The notes beneath the pieces are model-generated. The model saw only the letters and a list, made by a program, of their open reading frames with translations. It had not been told where the DNA came from and searched no databases. The translations under genes were made by a program, and so were the position numbers. Shown here one piece after another: positions 17,807 through 27,111 of a stretch of DNA of 64,000 bases; the stretch's first letter is position 1, and the number at the start of each line of letters is the position of its first letter. Origin of the DNA: Romboutsia_C sp015668195 (GTDB taxonomy: Bacteria > Bacillota > Clostridia > Peptostreptococcales > Peptostreptococcaceae); the NCBI RefSeq assembly GCF_015668195.1, contig NZ_JADPFC010000003.1, positions 124,001-188,000 on the forward strand, in the 5' to 3' direction.

Positions 17807-17930
17807 ATATAAAAAATACTCAAGCACCATTTCTTATAAAACCTAATAAAATATATTTGAGCATTTTGAATTTTCCTACATATAAATTAATACGCTAAAT
17901 TATACACTATCTTATATATTTCAACCAAAT

Positions 17931-17975
17931 AAAAAAAGATGCTCTTTAATGATAGAAAATCATTTTAAAACATCT
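17931..17975 (-). terminator. terminator downstream of P-type ATPase fragment
   Basis: 17-bp imperfect stem (17937-17953 with 17959-17975), followed on the minus strand by seven T. It serves the minus-strand disulfide/ATPase unit ending at 18027. Confidence 0.75.
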
Positions 17976-18026
17976 CTTTTCATAGATTTAAATTATTTAG
18001 ATAAATCGTAAAAGTAACACCTACAA

Positions 18027-18572
18027 TTAATCTACATTTTTTACATTTAATGCTCTCATAGCATTTAATATAGCTATTACAGATACTCCTACATCAGCAA
18101 ATACAGCTTCCCACATAGTGGCTACCCCTGCTGCTCCTAATATTAAAACTATTAGTTTTACTCCTAAAACAAATATAATATTTTGTTTTACTATCTTTAA
18201 TGTACGTTTAGAAATCTTCATAGCTGTTGCTATTTTAGATGGTTCATCTGTCATAATAACAATATCTGCTGCCTCAATTGCTGCATCTGAACCTAATCCT
18301 CCAATAGCTATACCTATATCTGATCTAGCTAAAACTGGTGCATCATTGATACCATCACCAACAAATGCTAATTTATCTTTATAAGATTTTTATTTAATTA
18401 AAGCCTCTACTTTTTCAACCTTATCCCCTGGAAGTAATTCAGTATATACTAAATCCATTGCAAGCTCATTTGCAACTTTCTCCCCAACTCTTTTTGCGTC
18501 TCCTGTTAACATAACAGTCTTCTTAATATTAGATTTTTTTAATCTTCTGATCGCTTCTTTCTTAGATTTTAT
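18027..18572 (-). pseudogene. C-terminal fragment of a P1B metal-transporting ATPase
   Basis: The minus strand encodes the last ~180 residues of a CadA/ZntA-type ATPase. VMLTGDAKRVGEKVANEL and FVGDGINDAPVLARSD are the P- and N-domain motifs, followed by the last two membrane helices (IIFVLGVKLIVLILGAAG). A TAA interrupts it (18390-18392, between EALIK and KSYKDKLAFV). The N-terminal ~500 residues, including the metal site and DKTG phosphorylation motif, are missing. The fragment begins right at the stop codon of the CcdA-thioredoxin gene, a deletion junction. The segment after the stop has an in-frame ATG at 18254 but cannot make a working pump. Confidence 0.85.
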
Positions 18573-18574
18573 AC

Positions 18575-19768
18575 TTATTTAGCAATTTCTATAATATACT
18601 TCATAGTCTCTTTATTCATAGCTCCTGGTACATATTGATTTATATACCCTTCCTTATCTATTATTAAAGTTGATGGAAACGCACTAATTCCATATTGATA
18701 TACTAAACTTCCACCATCATCAAATACTACAGGGAATGTATACCCTTCATCTTCTAGGAATTTTTCTATATGTTCTTGATCTCCCTCTCTACCTAAATTC
18801 GGTGAAGCTACTCCTAAAATTACTACATCGTCATTGTTTTTATTATACTCTTTATATAGTTCATCTATATAAGGCATTTCCTCTCTACATGGTGGACACC
18901 ATGTAGCCCAGAAATTTAAGAATATAGTTTTTCCTTTATAATCACTTAACTTATGTTCTTTCTCGTACTGATCATATAAAGTAAAATCTAAAGCTTTAAT
19001 TTTTTCATCCACCTGCTCTTCATTATTAGTTATGCTTTGATTATTTTCTGCTTTATTTTTGTTATCATTTTGTATCTTAGAAATCTCTAATTTACCTCCA
19101 ACACCATTAGCTAACATAACTAACCCAGATACTATAAGAACTATTCCACCGATTTTCTTAATCTTATCCATATAATTTTTTATTTTATCTATACTTTTAA
19201 CTAACCTATTGTAGAATAATGAAACTAATATAAACGGTAGTATAAATCCTATAGTATATACTACTATTAATAAATAAGACGTTGATGCATTATCTGTACT
19301 CGAAGACATAATCAGTACGGATGCAAGTATTGGTCCTATACATGGTGTCCATCCAAAACTAAATGTAAATCCTAATATAAAAGATGTTACTGTATTCATT
19401 GATTTTGATTTTATTTTGAATCTCTTTTCTTTATTTAATATATTTGATTTTATAATATCCATATAGAATAATCCCATAAATACTATAATAATTCCACCTA
19501 TTATCATTATTAAATTCTTATTAGTATTAAAGAATGAACTTAATACGTTTAATGATGACCCTAGTATAAAGAATGTTGCTGAAATACCTAATGTAAAGAA
19601 TAATGTATTTCTAAACAATGAACTTTTGGTAAAATTACCACTCTTTAAGTTTTCTATGCTACTATTGGATAGCATACTCAAATATATTGGTAGTATTGGT
19701 AATATACAAGGTGCTAAAAATGATAATAAACCTTCTATAAATACTACAACTAAGTTTAACTTTTCCAT
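18575..19768 (-). CDS. CcdA-thioredoxin (TlpA-like) fusion, thiol-disulfide relay protein
   Basis: 397 aa. Residues 1-220 form a DsbD/CcdA-type membrane domain with six helices and the paired cysteines in FLAPCILPILP and WTPCIGPILA. A polar linker follows (about 225-250). Residues 255-397 are a TlpA/ResA-like thioredoxin with FWATWCPPCREEMP. Electrons from cytosolic thioredoxin pass across the membrane to the extracytoplasmic WCPPC domain, which reduces or repairs surface disulfides. Lies 34 bp after the flavin disulfide reductase, in one unit. Followed directly by the truncated metal ATPase. Confidence 0.92.
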   Translation of the reverse strand: MEKLNLVVVFIEGLLSFLAPCILPILPIYLSMLSNSSIENLKSGNFTKSSLFRNTLFFTLGISATFFILGSSLNVLSSFFNTNKNLIMIIGGIIIVFMGLFYMDIIKSNILNKEKRFKIKSKSMNTVTSFILGFTFSFGWTPCIGPILASVLIMSSSTDNASTSYLLIVVYTIGFILPFILVSLFYNRLVKSIDKIKNYMDKIKKIGGIVLIVSGLVMLANGVGGKLEISKIQNDNKNKAENNQSITNNEEQVDEKIKALDFTLYDQYEKEHKLSDYKGKTIFLNFWATWCPPCREEMPYIDELYKEYNKNNDDVVILGVASPNLGREGDQEHIEKFLEDEGYTFPVVFDDGGSLVYQYGISAFPSTLIIDKEGYINQYVPGAMNKETMKYIIEIAK

Positions 19769-19802
19769 TTAACTCCCCCATATCTAATTAACTTCGGTTA
19801 TT

Positions 19803-21200
19803 TTATACTTCTTTTATCATAGATGGTGATAATATATCATTAAGAGCTTCTGTCATAGTTGGATGAGCATATATCCTATCTCTCAAGTAAGTATATTTTA
19901 ATTCCATATCTATAGCTAATTGTATTAAATGTATTATTTCACTAGAGTCTTCACATATCATAGTTGCTCCTAGAACTTTTTCGCTGTCTTTATCTATAAC
20001 TATTTTTATAAATCCATCAGTTCTTCCTATTTGCTTAGCTCTTGGAATAGCCTCTGTTGCCATTTTAGCAACTAAAACATTATATCCTTTTTCTTTAGCT
20101 TCTTTTATATTTAATCCTACTCTAGAAAATGCAGGATCTAAGAATAGTGAATTTGGGATATTTTTTCTATCTTTTGTTTTTCTTGTTTTGTCTCCAAATA
20201 GTTGGTTTATTATTATGCGATAATCATCTAATGATATATATGTAAATTGAGGTCCTCCGTTTATATCTCCTAATGCCCATATATTTTTAGTTGTAGTTTC
20301 TAATACTTCATTTACTTTTATAAATCCTCTATTATCTAATTCTATATTAGCTTTCTCTAAACCTAATCCTTCAGTATTCGCTTTTCTACCTGTAGCAACT
20401 AAAATTATATCACTGCATAATTCCCTTTGTTCCTCTTCATTATTTTTCTTGTATATTAACTTAGCTGATTGATTTTCCTCTTTTATTTCAACTATTGATA
20501 CATCATTTAAAAAACTTACATTTCTCTTTTTAAGTATGTTTACTACTTCTTCACTATCATCATTATCCTCTCTTGGAAGTATATTACTTTTAGTATTAAT
20601 AACTGTTACCTCACTACCAAAGGAACCATATATTACTGCAAATTCAAGACCTATATATCCTGCACCGATTATAGTTAGTTTCTTAGGTAATTTTTTTAAT
20701 TTCATTAAAGTTTCATTTGTATAAACTATTTTTGAATTTTCTATTCCTTTTATATCTGGTATGTTAGGCTTTGCTCCTGTGTTTATAAATATTTTTTCAC
20801 CCTCTAATCTAATTGTCTCTCCATCTATAGTTTTAACTTCTACTGTATTTTCATTTACAAATGAACCTTGTCCTGTAAATATAGTTATATTTTCATTACA
20901 GTTTAGTTTATTGTAGTTTGCATCTCTTAGCTTTGCTATTAATTTTTCTTTCTTATCTATTGATTCTTTATATTTTATTGCTTTTTCATTAAAGTCATTT
21001 AAATTTTCTCTTCTTATCATGCTCGATTGATTTTCTAATACTTTAGTTGGTATACATGCTTGATTTATACATGTTCCACCATACATCTCTGAAGACCTTT
21101 CTATTAAAGCTACCTTTTTCCCTCTATTAGCTAAGTCACCTGCTAATGTTTTTCCACCTTTTCCAAATCCTATTATTATAGCATTAAATTTATTTTTCAT
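19803..21200 (-). CDS. FAD-dependent pyridine-nucleotide disulfide oxidoreductase (RclA/MerA-like)
   Basis: 465 aa. FAD site GFGKGGKTLAGDLANRG, redox pair in GGTCINQACIPTK (CxxxxC), NAD(P) site GAGYIGLEFA, ALGDINGGPQF, and C-terminal HPTMTEALND with the catalytic His. There is no N-terminal heavy-metal domain and no C-terminal vicinal Cys pair, so it is not a classical mercuric reductase. It fits the RclA/hypothiocyanous-acid reductase type or another thiol-stress reductase. The upstream TTG codon falls in the TTGAGGGGTG ribosome site; start set at 21200. Operon with the CcdA-thioredoxin protein. Confidence 0.85.
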   Translation of the reverse strand: MKNKFNAIIIGFGKGGKTLAGDLANRGKKVALIERSSEMYGGTCINQACIPTKVLENQSSMIRRENLNDFNEKAIKYKESIDKKEKLIAKLRDANYNKLNCNENITIFTGQGSFVNENTVEVKTIDGETIRLEGEKIFINTGAKPNIPDIKGIENSKIVYTNETLMKLKKLPKKLTIIGAGYIGLEFAVIYGSFGSEVTVINTKSNILPREDNDDSEEVVNILKKRNVSFLNDVSIVEIKEENQSAKLIYKKNNEEEQRELCSDIILVATGRKANTEGLGLEKANIELDNRGFIKVNEVLETTTKNIWALGDINGGPQFTYISLDDYRIIINQLFGDKTRKTKDRKNIPNSLFLDPAFSRVGLNIKEAKEKGYNVLVAKMATEAIPRAKQIGRTDGFIKIVIDKDSEKVLGATMICEDSSEIIHLIQLAIDMELKYTYLRDRIYAHPTMTEALNDILSPSMIKEV

Positions 21201-21450
21201 ATTAATTGCACCCCTCAATTTGTTTTATTTCATATTTATAAGTATATATACGATTTAAATTAATTAAAATTAGGTACTTTTTAGTAACCTCATGATTTTT
21301 TGAATAAACAAAAACTTCTAAACTATAGCTTTATAATGGAACATTTTTTATTATTATTTAGTATTTTTTAATCATATAAAAGTGCTATATCATTAGAATA
21401 TTAGCATTCGTATATTCAATGGTATCACTTAGCAATATAAACTTTATTTA

Positions 21451-21470
21451 TTTTAAGATTCGTTTAAGGT
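21451..21470 (+). promoter_or_regulatory. OmpR-type direct repeat upstream of VTC operon
   Basis: TTTTAAG (21451-21457), five bases, TTTAAGGT (21463-21470): a TTTAAG direct repeat with 11-bp period. 18 of 20 positions match 27058-27039 (minus strand) upstream of the Cthe_2159 lipoprotein. A TATACAAT -10-like sequence follows 7 bp later (21477-21484). Probably bound by the regulator encoded at 23081. The rest of 21201-21527 has no gene. Confidence 0.65.
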
Positions 21471-21527
21471 TAAATTTATACAATAAAATCACAGAGATAT
21501 AGAAATATTTTTTAGGGAGGTATTTTG

Positions 21528-22280
21528 ATGGCGATTAAGTCATTTAAACGTTATGAAAAGAAGTTTATTTTAACTCAAAAACAGTATGATGCACTAACAC
21601 CAAGATTACTAGAGTATATGAATCCAGATGAACATTGTAAATCTGGTAAGAACTACTCTATCTACAATATATATTACGATACATATAACAACGATGTTAT
21701 TAGACATTCTATTGCTAAACCTTATTATAAAGAAAAGCTAAGACTTAGAAGTTATACTGTACCTAATAGTCTTGATGATTATGTCTTCTTAGAACTTAAA
21801 AAGAAAATCAACGGTATTGTTAATAAAAGAAGGGTTGTTATTACATTAGATGAAGCATATAAGTTTTTAAACCAAGGCATAGAACCTACTTCTAATGATT
21901 ATATAAATAAACAAGTTATTAATGAGATAAAGTATTATCTAGAAAAAAATAAAGTCTATCCAAAAGTATATATTAGCTACTCTAGAAAGGCATTTTTTGC
22001 TAATGATGATAGAGATTTTAGATTAACTTTCGATTCTCAAATCATTACTAGACGAGATGATTTAGCTTTAGAGTCTGGAAGTTTTGGACAAGATATTTTG
22101 GGTGAAAATAGGTATTTAATGGAAGTAAAAATCCTAGGCGCTATGCCTTTATGGTTTACTAAAATACTTACTGAACTAGAAATTTACAACACTCATTTTT
22201 CAAAGTACGGGAGTGAATTTATGAATTACTGCTTAAACAATTCAAATATAGATATAAAAGGGAGAGAAAAAGTATGTTAG
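21528..22280 (+). CDS. VTC-domain protein (polyphosphate polymerase domain)
   Basis: 250 aa from MAIKSFKRYEKKF. This is the triphosphate-tunnel fold of the VTC family: basic strands KRYEKKFILT, EKLRLRSYTV, FLELKKKINGIVNKRR and the acidic YLMEVKILG pair for metal/phosphate binding. The yeast VTC4 core makes polyphosphate from ATP; bacterial relatives are less studied. The GGGAGG site spans 21515-21520, so ATG at 21528 is chosen over the upstream TTG. Its end overlaps the DUF4956 gene by 7 bp. Bacterial VTC genes are commonly found beside DUF4956 and CotH/Cthe_2159 genes, as here. Confidence 0.88.
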   Translation: MAIKSFKRYEKKFILTQKQYDALTPRLLEYMNPDEHCKSGKNYSIYNIYYDTYNNDVIRHSIAKPYYKEKLRLRSYTVPNSLDDYVFLELKKKINGIVNKRRVVITLDEAYKFLNQGIEPTSNDYINKQVINEIKYYLEKNKVYPKVYISYSRKAFFANDDRDFRLTFDSQIITRRDDLALESGSFGQDILGENRYLMEVKILGAMPLWFTKILTELEIYNTHFSKYGSEFMNYCLNNSNIDIKGREKVC

Positions 22281-22960
22281 AAACAATAATTTCATCAACA
22301 AGTGGAGAGTCATTTACTCTGATAAATGCGTTTATTGTAATAATATCATCAATTGTTTTAGGACTTTTAATTAGTGTTATATATATGAAGACAAACAAAA
22401 ACACTTATAGCTCAAGTTTTACTACTACTCTTATTATGCTACCTGTGGTTATAGCTATAATAATTCTATTAGTAGGAAACAACATAGCTAGAGCATTTAG
22501 TTTAGCTGGTGCATTTTCAATAATTCGTTTTAGAAGTGCTCCTGGTGATCCTAAGGATATAGCTTACATATTCTTTACTTTGGCTGTTGGTCTTACTTGT
22601 GGTATGGGATACATTGGATATGCTGTAATATTTACTACTATATTATGTGCGGTTATGGCAATACTTGAATTTACTAAGTTTTCTGTACCTAAAACTAAAA
22701 ATATGCAACTTAAAATTACTATTCCTGAAGATTTAAACTATGAAGATGCTTTTGAAGATATATTAAACAAATACACTGACTCATTTTATATAGAAAGAAT
22801 CAGGACTAGAGATTTCGGTGCATTATTTGAATTAAATTACAAAGTTCAATTAAAACCTGATGTAAATCAAAAGAAATTCATCGATGAATTAAGATGTAGA
22901 AATGGAAATTTAAATATAGTCTTAACGTTAGCTGGATTTGAGAATAATGCTTACAGTTAA
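22274..22960 (+). CDS. DUF4956 membrane protein
   Basis: 228 aa. About four membrane helices in the first 135 residues (including AFIVIISSIVLGLLISVIYM and VVIAIIILLVGNNIARAFSLA). The conserved motif AGAFSIIRFRSAPGDPKDIAYIFF (about 80-103) marks the family. The C-terminal soluble domain resembles an MgtC C-terminal fold. Biochemical function is unknown. It is always found near VTC-domain genes in such clusters, so a membrane partner of the polymerase (channel or anchor) is a reasonable inference. Translationally coupled by 7-bp overlap. Confidence 0.85.
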   Translation: MLETIISSTSGESFTLINAFIVIISSIVLGLLISVIYMKTNKNTYSSSFTTTLIMLPVVIAIIILLVGNNIARAFSLAGAFSIIRFRSAPGDPKDIAYIFFTLAVGLTCGMGYIGYAVIFTTILCAVMAILEFTKFSVPKTKNMQLKITIPEDLNYEDAFEDILNKYTDSFYIERIRTRDFGALFELNYKVQLKPDVNQKKFIDELRCRNGNLNIVLTLAGFENNAYS

Positions 22961-22970
22961 TATTAATTAA

Positions 22971-23005
22971 CCCCTTAAAGTAACTTTAAGGGGATTTATT
23001 TTATA
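22971..23005 (+). terminator. terminator of VTC-DUF4956 operon
   Basis: 10-bp stem (22971-22980 with 22984-22993) with a TAA loop, followed by ATTTATTTTA. It begins 10 bp after the stop codon. Confidence 0.85.
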
Positions 23006-23080
23006 ATTTTAAATTTAGATAATAAATGTGTAATTATTTGGTAATATATTATTAGACAATATATAAAGAGGTATATTTTT

Positions 23081-23761
23081 ATGAAATTATTATTAGTAGA
23101 AGATGAAAAACAACTTTCCGAAGCTTTAACTCAGATTTTAATTAAAAATAATTACTCTGTTGATGCCGTATTTGATGGTGAGGATGGACTTGATTATGGT
23201 TTAACAGATGTTTATGATGCAATTATTCTAGATATAATGCTACCTAAAATGAATGGTCTAGATATATTAAAAAACTTAAGAAAAAAAGGTATTTCCACTC
23301 CTACTATTCTCCTTACTGCTAAAGGTAGTGTTGAAGATAGAATTTTAGGGCTTGATTATGGTGCTGATGATTATTTACCTAAGCCTTTTTCTACTGAAGA
23401 ACTGTTAGCTAGGCTAAGAGCTATAACTAGAAGAAAAGGTCCTATGGTAAATAACAATATATTAGAATTTGGAGATATTAAATTGAATATTTCTACTTAT
23501 AATATGGAAGTCAATGGCACTTCTCTTACTCTAACTTCTAAGGAGTTTGATATACTAAAATACTTTATGGAAAGACCTACATCTATAGTAACTAAGGATG
23601 ATTTAATCACTAAACTATGGGGATTTGATTCTGATGTAGAGCACAATAATATTGAAGTGTATATTTCCTTTCTCAGAAAAAAATTAGCCTATGTAGAATC
23701 AAATGTTCAAATTACTACCTTAAGAAGAGTTGGCTACAAACTGGAGGATCAAAATGTTTGA
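23081..23761 (+). CDS. OmpR-family response regulator
   Basis: 226 aa. Receiver residues EDE (8-10), phospho-Asp in IILDIMLPKMNG (about 51), Lys in LPKPFS; effector winged helix with NNIEVYISFLRKKL and TLRRVGYKLE. Overlaps the kinase gene by 8 bp. Sits between the VTC operon and the Cthe_2159 gene, both preceded by the same TTTAAG direct repeat, so these are its likely targets. No such repeat precedes its own gene. Confidence 0.92.
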   Translation: MKLLLVEDEKQLSEALTQILIKNNYSVDAVFDGEDGLDYGLTDVYDAIILDIMLPKMNGLDILKNLRKKGISTPTILLTAKGSVEDRILGLDYGADDYLPKPFSTEELLARLRAITRRKGPMVNNNILEFGDIKLNISTYNMEVNGTSLTLTSKEFDILKYFMERPTSIVTKDDLITKLWGFDSDVEHNNIEVYISFLRKKLAYVESNVQITTLRRVGYKLEDQNV

Positions 23762-24947
23762 TAAGCTAAAGAAAAAATTTGTACTTATTAATATGACATT
23801 GCTTACTACAGTTTTTGTAGCTATTTTTGGAACTATTTTTGCCATAACTTATACTAATATAGTTAATGAAATGAATGGTGAAATGGAAGTTTTATTAAGG
23901 GGTGGTCATAAACCTAAACCTTATTATGACTATATAATTGCAGAGTATGATAAGGACAAAAATATATTAAATACTTTTACTCGTTTTAATACTAAAATTG
24001 ATAACAATAATCTAAAGGAATCTGTAGTACAAATACTAAACAATAAAAGTAGATCTGGCAAAATAGAAATAGGTGATACTAAATATTCTTATAAAAAAGA
24101 AGCTACTCCTATGGGCAGTAAAATTGTTTTACTAAATAGAACTTATCTGCAAAATACATTAACTCAGCTTTTAAACAGTTTCTTATTAGTTGGCTGTATA
24201 AGTTTAATAGCTTTACTATTTATTAGTTTTTATTTAACTAACAAGGCTCTAAAACCTATAAAAGAAACTTTTGAAAAGCAAAAACAGTTTATTGCTGATG
24301 CTTCTCATGAGTTAAAAACCCCTCTTACCATTATAAAGACCAATACTTCATTAGTACTAAGTAATCCAAATGATATTGTAAAAAATCAGTCTAAATGGAT
24401 TAACTACATTAGCGCTCAATGTGACAGAATGTCTGAGTTAGTTAATGAAATGTTATCACTTGCTAAGATAGATGTTGAAGAAAATAAAATTGAACTTCAA
24501 TCTATTAATATGAGTAAGGTAGTCCAAAGTATGATGCTTGGATTTGATGCTATTATCTATGAAAATGGCATTGAATTAGAAGAAAATATCTCAAAGGATA
24601 TCTTTATTAATGGAGATTCTGAGAGTATAAAAAAATTATTCAATATATTAATGGACAATGCTATAAAGCACAGTAATAACAGTGGTAAAATTACTGTTGA
24701 TTTGTTTAAAGATAAAAATAAAGTTAAGCTAGTAGTTAAAAATACTGGTGAAGGCATAAAACCTGAACATATAGAGAAAATTTTTGAAAGATTCTACAGA
24801 GTTGATACTTCCAGGGTAAGAGAAACTGGAGGTTATGGATTAGGATTATCTATTGCTAAGTCTATAGTAACTCAACATAAAGGTAAAATATATGCTAAAA
24901 GTAACGTAGGAGAAGATACTACTTTTATAGTAGAGCTTCCTCTTTAA
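23754..24947 (+). CDS. sensor histidine kinase of the VTC/Cthe_2159 cluster
   Basis: 397 aa from MFDKLKKKFVLIN. Helices at about 9-34 and 145-170 flank a ~110-residue extracellular domain. HisKA box FIADASHELKTPLTIIK, N box LFNILMDNAIKHS, G1 NTGEGIKPE, G2 GGYGLGLSIA. The start is at 23754 with CTGGAGGATC just upstream; the longer reading begins inside the regulator's C-terminus. Paired with the preceding regulator. Confidence 0.92.
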   Translation: MFDKLKKKFVLINMTLLTTVFVAIFGTIFAITYTNIVNEMNGEMEVLLRGGHKPKPYYDYIIAEYDKDKNILNTFTRFNTKIDNNNLKESVVQILNNKSRSGKIEIGDTKYSYKKEATPMGSKIVLLNRTYLQNTLTQLLNSFLLVGCISLIALLFISFYLTNKALKPIKETFEKQKQFIADASHELKTPLTIIKTNTSLVLSNPNDIVKNQSKWINYISAQCDRMSELVNEMLSLAKIDVEENKIELQSINMSKVVQSMMLGFDAIIYENGIELEENISKDIFINGDSESIKKLFNILMDNAIKHSNNSGKITVDLFKDKNKVKLVVKNTGEGIKPEHIEKIFERFYRVDTSRVRETGGYGLGLSIAKSIVTQHKGKIYAKSNVGEDTTFIVELPL

Positions 24948-24950
24948 TAA

Positions 24951-25008
24951 AATAACAAGCACTTAAAAAAGAGGTGCTACTGCTCCTCTTTTTTAAGTGC
25001 TTGTTATT
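24951..25008. terminator. convergent bidirectional terminator
   Basis: Perfect 24-bp arms (24951-24974 and 24985-25008), 10-nt loop. It serves both the plus-strand kinase and the minus-strand lipoprotein, whose TAA stop (25004-25006) lies inside one arm. Confidence 0.92.
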
Positions 25009-26959
25009 GTGTTTGAATATTATTTTCCATGCTATTTTGTGTTGGTGGTTGTTTCATGTTACCATTTTTATCTGGTCTAATGCCACCTTTTCCACCTCCC
25101 ATATGTCCCCCACCAGGACCTCCCATAGAGCCTCCTCCTGATGTTCCTAGATTAGTTACACTTTCTGATACTGTAAAACTCGTAGATTCTGTTCCTCCTG
25201 TGTATTTACCACCAGTGTATAATCCATTTTTAGCTTCTCCAGTTGAAGTTCCTCCATAAGATACGGTATATGTTGAACCTGTTTTCAATTTAGGTGATGA
25301 TACTATTATTGACTGATATTGTTTTGATGGTGCAAAAGTAATTACTTCATTTCCTTTTTCATCTTCTATATGAATTATTGTGTTAGCTTGTTGTGATGAT
25401 AAGGCTGCGTTTACTGAGTTTTGAGAGGAAATGGAGCTAGGTGATTGTGCCATACCTGCACTACCTGCTGCTATTAATATTCCTCCACTTATATCACAAC
25501 TTCCATCATAATCTAGAGCACCATTTCCATTATTTTCAGGACCGTTTACTATTGTTGTACCACCTGTTATTGTTATTGTGCCATTTGCATCTATACCATC
25601 TCCTCTAGCATCTACTACTGTATATCCGCCATTTATAACTATTTCACATTTGCTAGATGAATTAAAATTATTTTCTCCTGGTCTACCACTAGTTGAAGAA
25701 GCATCATTTCCTCCACCAGCATTTATTCCATCATCACTTGATACTACATTTACATTCCCATTATTTATTGTTATAGACTGACTTTCTATCCCTTCATATG
25801 ATTTTGTAATATCTATATCTCCATCGTTTATTTCTATTTTAGAATCTGCATGTATACCATCATCTCCAGAAGATGCTTTGATATTACCTCCATTGATTAT
25901 TATGTTATCATTTGAGTGAATAGAGTCATCAGATGAATCTATATTTATGTTACCTCCAGATATTGTAATGTTAGAAGTTGCTTTTATCCCTTTTGCACTA
26001 ATAGATTCCATTTCTTCTGTAGTAGTTGTATTGTTCTTCTCTGGTGGTTGCATTCCTGCTGGCTGCTTACCTCCCCAGTTACCCCAGTTTTCATTTTTAC
26101 TACTACTATTTTTACTTCCTTCACCTGATACTATATTTATTTCTCCATTAGATATTACTGCATTCGTTTCAGCTTGTATTCCATCCTGTCCTGCTGTAAT
26201 GTTTAAAGTTCCACCTTGAATGTGTATATATCCTTTTTCTGCATCTTCAGTATTACTAGATTTCATACCATCTTCTTTTGCATCTATAGTTATTTGACCA
26301 TTTAAAATTGTAATAGAGTCTTTACCTCTTAGTCCATCTGATACTGCATTTACTGTTATTTGTCCGCCTTCTATTTTTAAGTCATCTTTACTAGTGATAC
26401 CATTATTGTAATTTGCATTTACTACTAATGAACCTGTTCCTATTATAGTAAGGTCATCTTTGCTAAAGATTGCTGCATTTGGTTCATCTGTTGTAGTATC
26501 TTCAAATACATAATTTTTTCCATCTGTTATAGTATTTTTAGTTCCATCAATTAGCCCTATTACTACTCTTTTAGCACTTTTTACGTATATAGGTGCACTA
26601 TTTGAGCTTGTTATATTTGCATTGTTTAATTGTATTTGAACTTTATCTTCTTTACCTGCACTTACTACAATTTGTCCGTCTTTTAATTCCCCACTTATGC
26701 TGTAAGTACCTGCTGAAGTTATTGTTACTACATTATTTTCTACCTTAGCTCCTTCTCCCTTTATGTTTATGGTATCTCCAAGTTCTATATATGTATCTAC
26801 TTCTTTTAATTCTTCGCTTTTTGTTGAATCTATTGATTGGTTGGTTACTGTAGTTTTGTTTGTATTTGTAGATGTTATTGGATTAGTTTTTGCTGAGCAT
26901 CCTGTTACACTTACTGTTAAGGAAAGTGCACATAACATTGTTAATAGTTTTTTGTTCAT
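25004..26959 (-). CDS. Cthe_2159-type carbohydrate-binding beta-helix lipoprotein
   Basis: 651 aa. Lipoprotein signal peptide ending SVTGC (Cys 21). After a short Thr/Ser-rich stretch there is a long repeated region of short strands (NAAIFSKDDLTIIG, GITSKDDLKIEGG, DGLRGKDSITILNG, GIKATSNITISGG, SDDGIHADSKIEIN) typical of the right-handed parallel beta-helix family named for Cthe_2159, which binds polygalacturonate/cellulose. Acidic DD repeats may bind calcium. The C-terminus is Gly-rich (GGGSMGGPGGGHMGGG). Surface protein; the role in the VTC cluster is unknown. Preceded by the shared TTTAAG repeat. Confidence 0.85.
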   Translation of the reverse strand: MNKKLLTMLCALSLTVSVTGCSAKTNPITSTNTNKTTVTNQSIDSTKSEELKEVDTYIELGDTINIKGEGAKVENNVVTITSAGTYSISGELKDGQIVVSAGKEDKVQIQLNNANITSSNSAPIYVKSAKRVVIGLIDGTKNTITDGKNYVFEDTTTDEPNAAIFSKDDLTIIGTGSLVVNANYNNGITSKDDLKIEGGQITVNAVSDGLRGKDSITILNGQITIDAKEDGMKSSNTEDAEKGYIHIQGGTLNITAGQDGIQAETNAVISNGEINIVSGEGSKNSSSKNENWGNWGGKQPAGMQPPEKNNTTTTEEMESISAKGIKATSNITISGGNINIDSSDDSIHSNDNIIINGGNIKASSGDDGIHADSKIEINDGDIDITKSYEGIESQSITINNGNVNVVSSDDGINAGGGNDASSTSGRPGENNFNSSSKCEIVINGGYTVVDARGDGIDANGTITITGGTTIVNGPENNGNGALDYDGSCDISGGILIAAGSAGMAQSPSSISSQNSVNAALSSQQANTIIHIEDEKGNEVITFAPSKQYQSIIVSSPKLKTGSTYTVSYGGTSTGEAKNGLYTGGKYTGGTESTSFTVSESVTNLGTSGGGSMGGPGGGHMGGGKGGIRPDKNGNMKQPPTQNSMENNIQTQ

Positions 26960-27038
26960 AATCTATCCTCCGAAAATTATCTCTATTTAATTTGAATTTT
27001 TATTTATATTCTTTTTCTTAGGATATAATAACAACTCT

Positions 27039-27058
27039 ACCTTAAACTAAGCTTAAAA
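27039..27058 (-). promoter_or_regulatory. OmpR-type direct repeat upstream of lipoprotein gene
   Basis: On the minus strand TTTTAAG-CTTAG-TTTAAGGT, 18 of 20 positions identical to 21451-21470. A TATTATATC -10-like sequence follows about 9 bp downstream. It lies 80 bp upstream of the lipoprotein start. Confidence 0.65.
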
Positions 27059-27111
27059 ATAATCAAGAATGTAAGCTTACGATAATTTTCTAAGTGTATC
27101 ATTAATTTATA

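Noticed and set aside
19803..21200. Classical mercuric reductase
   Set aside because: No NmerA domain and no C-terminal vicinal Cys pair; no mer genes nearby.
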